DNA of 64,000 nt from Methanolobus mangrovi (GTDB lineage Archaea; Halobacteriota; Methanosarcinia; Methanosarcinales; Methanosarcinaceae). The translations under genes were made by a program, and so were the position numbers. Shown here piece after piece: positions 61,373 to 64,000 of this stretch. Positions within the stretch are counted from its first letter, which is position 1. The number at the start of each line of letters is the position of its first letter. The stretch is taken from NCBI RefSeq assembly GCF_031312535.1, contig NZ_CP133594.1, positions 2,337,934 to 2,401,933 on the forward strand, in the 5' to 3' direction. The notes under the pieces are model-generated. The model saw nothing but the letters and a program-made list of their open reading frames with translations. It searched no databases and had not been told where the DNA came from.

Positions 61373-62173
61373 ATGATAGTTGGGGACATAATGACTAAAG
61401 ACCCGGTATATGTAAGAGAGACTGATCTAATGACATATGCCAGGCAGGTAATGCGTGATAACCGTTTGCATGGTCTTCCAGTGCTGGATGAAAATGACCG
61501 TGTAGTAGGCATGCTGGATGTTCAGGACATTCTCAGGATACGGTCGAACAGGTCTGAAGTAACAGTTGGGGGTTATGCTAGTGAATCTCCGCTTATAACT
61601 CCTGATATGGAAATACGTGATGCGGCAAAATTGCTGTTCGATGCACAGCAAAACCGTGCACCTGTGGTGAATTCATCCACCGACAAGACCATAGCAGGAA
61701 TACTGAGCGATAGCAATATCCTGCAGCATGTCCGTCTTACGAAACTCCCTAGGAAAACCGTAGATGATATCATGAACACGAAGGTAACGACTGCATATCA
61801 TGATGACACTATTTCCGGGATATGGGGTAATATGCTGGATGGGAAGTACACAGGTGTACCGGTAATATCGCATGCGGAAGAAGTTCTTGGGATTATCACC
61901 AGAAGCGATATAATAAAAGCCGGATTTGCCAGGACAGGTAACCGTTCAAGTGATTTCCATGACAGCCTGTCAGGAGATGCCCCTAAAGTTGAAAGAATGA
62001 TGTCTACTCCACTTTATTCAGTCAGCCCGGGTACACTGATATCCAAAGCCATTGAAGCCATTGTTCACTATGATGTCGGACGTATATGTGTCACTGACGA
62101 TAAGAAGCTCATGGGTATGGTGGACAGATTCTCCCTTATGAAAGAATGCCTTGCAGTTCAGGGTTTTGAATAA
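61373..62173 (+). CDS. Four-CBS-domain protein (second)
   Basis: A 266-residue protein of four CBS repeats: VGDIMTKDPVYVRETDLMTY, YASESPLITPDMEIRDAAKL, VDDIMNTKVTTAYHDDTISG and VERMMSTPLYSVSPGTLISK, each with a GML/GIL/GII-type strand. No attached enzyme domain. It resembles the four-CBS protein at 47.6 kb. The start follows GGGAGTG. Ligand is likely an adenine nucleotide or SAM. Confidence 0.9.
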   Translation: MIVGDIMTKDPVYVRETDLMTYARQVMRDNRLHGLPVLDENDRVVGMLDVQDILRIRSNRSEVTVGGYASESPLITPDMEIRDAAKLLFDAQQNRAPVVNSSTDKTIAGILSDSNILQHVRLTKLPRKTVDDIMNTKVTTAYHDDTISGIWGNMLDGKYTGVPVISHAEEVLGIITRSDIIKAGFARTGNRSSDFHDSLSGDAPKVERMMSTPLYSVSPGTLISKAIEAIVHYDVGRICVTDDKKLMGMVDRFSLMKECLAVQGFE

Positions 62174-62277
62174 TCCCTGATTCATTTTTCTTTAATTTTT
62201 TTAGGAACACCTTAAAAGCAATCCTGCGTGTCCTCTGAAAATTTAACAGATAGGCACATATAGTCATACATAGAAGT

Positions 62278-62300
62278 GCATAGAAGTATACATTCTATGC
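62278..62300. promoter_or_regulatory. Palindrome upstream of the phosphotransferase
   Basis: GCATAGAA and TTCTATGC form an 8-bp inverted repeat with a 7-base spacer, 22 bases before the start at 62323. A direct copy of CATAGAAGT lies just upstream (62269-62277 and 62279-62287). It could be an operator or part of a 5' leader hairpin. Confidence 0.4.
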
Positions 62301-62322
62301 AATTAAACGGGGAAATGCAGTT

Positions 62323-63264
62323 TTGAAGTATTATGTGAACACTCTTTATCCGGGCGACTGTTTCAGGGATTGGCTTGTGGAAATTCTCGGTGAAAGAATA
62401 CGGAATAAGAACTGTGAGGTTGATGTTTTCAAGTATGATCCTTCTTCACATACCGTATGCAGGTATAAGTTCAGGGGGGAAAAGTACAGTGTTGTAGCCA
62501 AGTTCTTTGCCGAACCACGTGGTAAACTTAAAAGATACAATGCCTATGAGGCAATGACAAACGAATACAACAACCTCAAGAGAGTGGAACAATTCATAAA
62601 CGTTCCAAAGCCCATAGGAATAAACCAGCATTTCAATTGTGTTCTTGTGACCGAATATATCTCGGGCAAATCTCTTTTCCGTTACATGGAGAACGAAAGG
62701 AACCTTTATGACCGCCTGACATCGGTTGCGCACATGCTAAGGCGGCTCCATGACTGCACAGATGGTTATTATAATCGTGAGAGGGAATTTGCAAATTTCC
62801 ATCATGTTCTGGACCAACTCAAGCTCGATAATTCCACCAGGCAGGTTTTCAATGAATTGCTTGGGAATTGGTGGCACAGTCCGCTCCTTGACCGTTATTC
62901 CGGCTGCATGGTTCACAGGGATGCTACTCCCTCTAACTACATCTTCAGAAAAAGTGTTCCATATGCCCTTGATTTTGAAAGTTCATGGGAGGGCGGTAAT
63001 GCTGTAAGGGATCTGGGTATATTGTGCTCGGAGCTGAAGAACTATTTCGAGTTCAACAAAGGTTCAGGAACAAATGCCGAACCATATATTGGGCATTTTC
63101 TCTGGCATTACAGCAGAAGTGAAGATGATTTCCGCTATGTAACGCAGGTCTTGCCATTCTTCATGAGTCTTGGGCTATTGAGGTCTGCGAGATTACACCG
63201 GAGATACCCGCATTATAATTATCTAATAAAGGAGGCTCTTGAATGCCTGAAGACTCTCAGATAA
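62323..63264 (+). CDS. APH/choline-kinase-fold phosphotransferase
   Basis: A 313-residue kinase of the aminoglycoside phosphotransferase-like superfamily. The catalytic loop is GCMVHRDATPSNYIF (H-x-D-x4-N) and the metal Asp follows in PYALDFESSWEGG. ATP-binding N-lobe residues include VVAKFFAEP and YNNLKRVEQF. A TTG at 62323 is the start. The HAD phosphatase gene overlaps its end by 22 bases. The substrate is probably a small alcohol or sugar and is unknown. Confidence 0.85.
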   Translation: MKYYVNTLYPGDCFRDWLVEILGERIRNKNCEVDVFKYDPSSHTVCRYKFRGEKYSVVAKFFAEPRGKLKRYNAYEAMTNEYNNLKRVEQFINVPKPIGINQHFNCVLVTEYISGKSLFRYMENERNLYDRLTSVAHMLRRLHDCTDGYYNREREFANFHHVLDQLKLDNSTRQVFNELLGNWWHSPLLDRYSGCMVHRDATPSNYIFRKSVPYALDFESSWEGGNAVRDLGILCSELKNYFEFNKGSGTNAEPYIGHFLWHYSRSEDDFRYVTQVLPFFMSLGLLRSARLHRRYPHYNYLIKEALECLKTLR

Positions 63265-63947
63265 AAGGTATGATATTCGATTGTTATGGTACGCTGATAG
63301 ATATCCACACTGACGAAAGCAGTTTTTACACTTATGATGCCTTAAGCAAGTGGTTGCAGTATCAGGGAGTGAAGATAGACCCTCTTGTATTGAAGGAAGG
63401 ATATCGTAACAAAGCAAAGTCTATAGTTGAATCTTCTACAGAGTCCCATCCCGAAATAAAGGTTGATGAGGTCTTTGAGTCGATATGCAGCGAGAATGCC
63501 ATATGGGAGATCGATGCAAAGAAATTGGGCATTGAAACTTCCCGGGTATTCAGGTCCGCATCCCTGCGCACGATAGAAGCCTATCCGCAAAGCCTGATGT
63601 TTCTTGAAAAATACAGGGATTTGCCCAAATGCATAGTATCTAACGGACAGCGTGTTTTCTCAGAACTGGAATTGCAATTCCTGGGACTGCATCAGTACTT
63701 TGATTTCATTATTTTCTCTTCTGATGTAGGTTACAAGAAACCCGACACACGGATGTTTGAACGAGCAATGGAGATCATGGGTCTTGAAGCTCATGAAGTG
63801 ATGTCCATAGGTGATACGCCTGAGAATGATATCTTCCCGCCACAGGAACTTGGAATGCAGGCAATGCATATTCAAGATGCATGGAAAGAAGTTGAAGGAA
63901 CAGAAAAAGCAGATGCGAATACAGGAAATAAAGATGAAGAAGCTTAG
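63243..63947 (+). CDS. HAD-superfamily phosphatase
   Basis: A 234-residue haloacid dehalogenase-type hydrolase. Motif I is MIFDCYGTLIDIH (usual DxxGT; here Asp with Cys-Tyr), motif II CIVSNGQRVFSELE, motif III GYKKPDTRMFERAM and motif IV MSIGDTPENDIFPPQELGMQ. This set is typical of haloacid dehalogenase/phosphoglycolate phosphatase-like proteins. It overlaps and is coupled to the kinase gene, suggesting a shared metabolite. Downstream of 63948 only a plain intergenic piece remains. Confidence 0.88.
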   Translation: MPEDSQIKGMIFDCYGTLIDIHTDESSFYTYDALSKWLQYQGVKIDPLVLKEGYRNKAKSIVESSTESHPEIKVDEVFESICSENAIWEIDAKKLGIETSRVFRSASLRTIEAYPQSLMFLEKYRDLPKCIVSNGQRVFSELELQFLGLHQYFDFIIFSSDVGYKKPDTRMFERAMEIMGLEAHEVMSIGDTPENDIFPPQELGMQAMHIQDAWKEVEGTEKADANTGNKDEEA

Positions 63948-64000
63948 TTCTTCATTAATATGCCTTTAGTCTTATTTCTCATTGATATGGCAGGAGTCAC

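Overview
The window looks like a chromosome segment of a methylotrophic or aceticlastic methanogen of the Methanosarcinales, most like Methanolobus or Methanococcoides. The evidence is mer (methylene-H4MPT reductase) followed by fpoF (the F420-oxidising subunit of the Fpo complex), a multiheme cytochrome c, an anaerobic cobalamin operon, FilR1/DUF1724-type regulators, an archaeal-type NadM, an Nre repair protein, and the TATA-box plus Shine-Dalgarno style of the intergenic regions. The genus is inferred; no rRNA gene is present.

Layout. 1-3045: truncated iscS, iscU, a cysteine-rich HTH regulator and nre. 3151-4877: pit phosphate transporter and its DUF47/PhoU-like partner. 4892-8020: a CrtI-like oxidoreductase, purC, nikR and an ArsR regulator. 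8093-17644: a decayed hemerythrin, a P2-type cation ATPase with a beta-propeller protein, a PfkB kinase, a PAS protein, a CPA2 antiporter with a CBS protein, and an oxygen-defence operon (rubrerythrin, FprA, ferredoxin:thioredoxin reductase). 17913-21510: inositol-phosphate synthase, a DUF429-like protein and a group II PLP decarboxylase.

21548-26176 is the most distinctive block. On the minus strand lie a 21-codon ORF with a near-perfect Shine-Dalgarno, two DUF2180 cysteine-rich proteins and an AhpD-like protein. A hairpin separates these from an operon of a pentaheme cytochrome c with a PGF-CTERM-like tail, a ferredoxin lacking one cluster cysteine, an iron-sulfur flavoprotein, an FNR-type flavin reductase and archaeoflavoprotein AfpA. 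Together these could carry electrons between cytoplasmic ferredoxin or NAD(P)H and the cell surface. mer-fpoF-nadM sits divergently next to it. A ccdA-thioredoxin pair at 45.6-46.8 kb could supply reduced thiols for cytochrome maturation.

29-36.5 kb: a CopZ-like Fe-S protein, PhzF, cysS with tRNA-Cys just upstream, an adenylate-kinase-like protein and trpD-F-E-G. 36.8-45.5 kb: feoB, a zinc-ribbon protein and a DtxR-FeoA fusion; then cbiP and, divergently, cbiT-L-F-G(N)-G(C)-H-C, with cbiG split and lacking an ordinary start codon. 45.6-51.6 kb: ccdA/thioredoxin, a riboflavin-pathway reductase, CBS and UspA proteins, an amidohydrolase, a polyprenol-kinase-like protein and a second Isf-like flavoprotein.

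51.9-59 kb is an AT-rich accessory stretch: an orphan J-domain protein, two paralogous FilR1 regulators, an overlooked 49-residue membrane peptide and three separately decayed copies of what looks like a Cas1 C-terminus. A MarR-MFS pair follows, with two palindromic operators upstream. 59-64 kb returns to housekeeping-type genes: a nitrilase-family amidase, a gamma carbonic anhydrase homologue, a four-CBS protein, an aminoglycoside-phosphotransferase-fold kinase and a HAD phosphatase. No CRISPR array or complete insertion sequence was seen.
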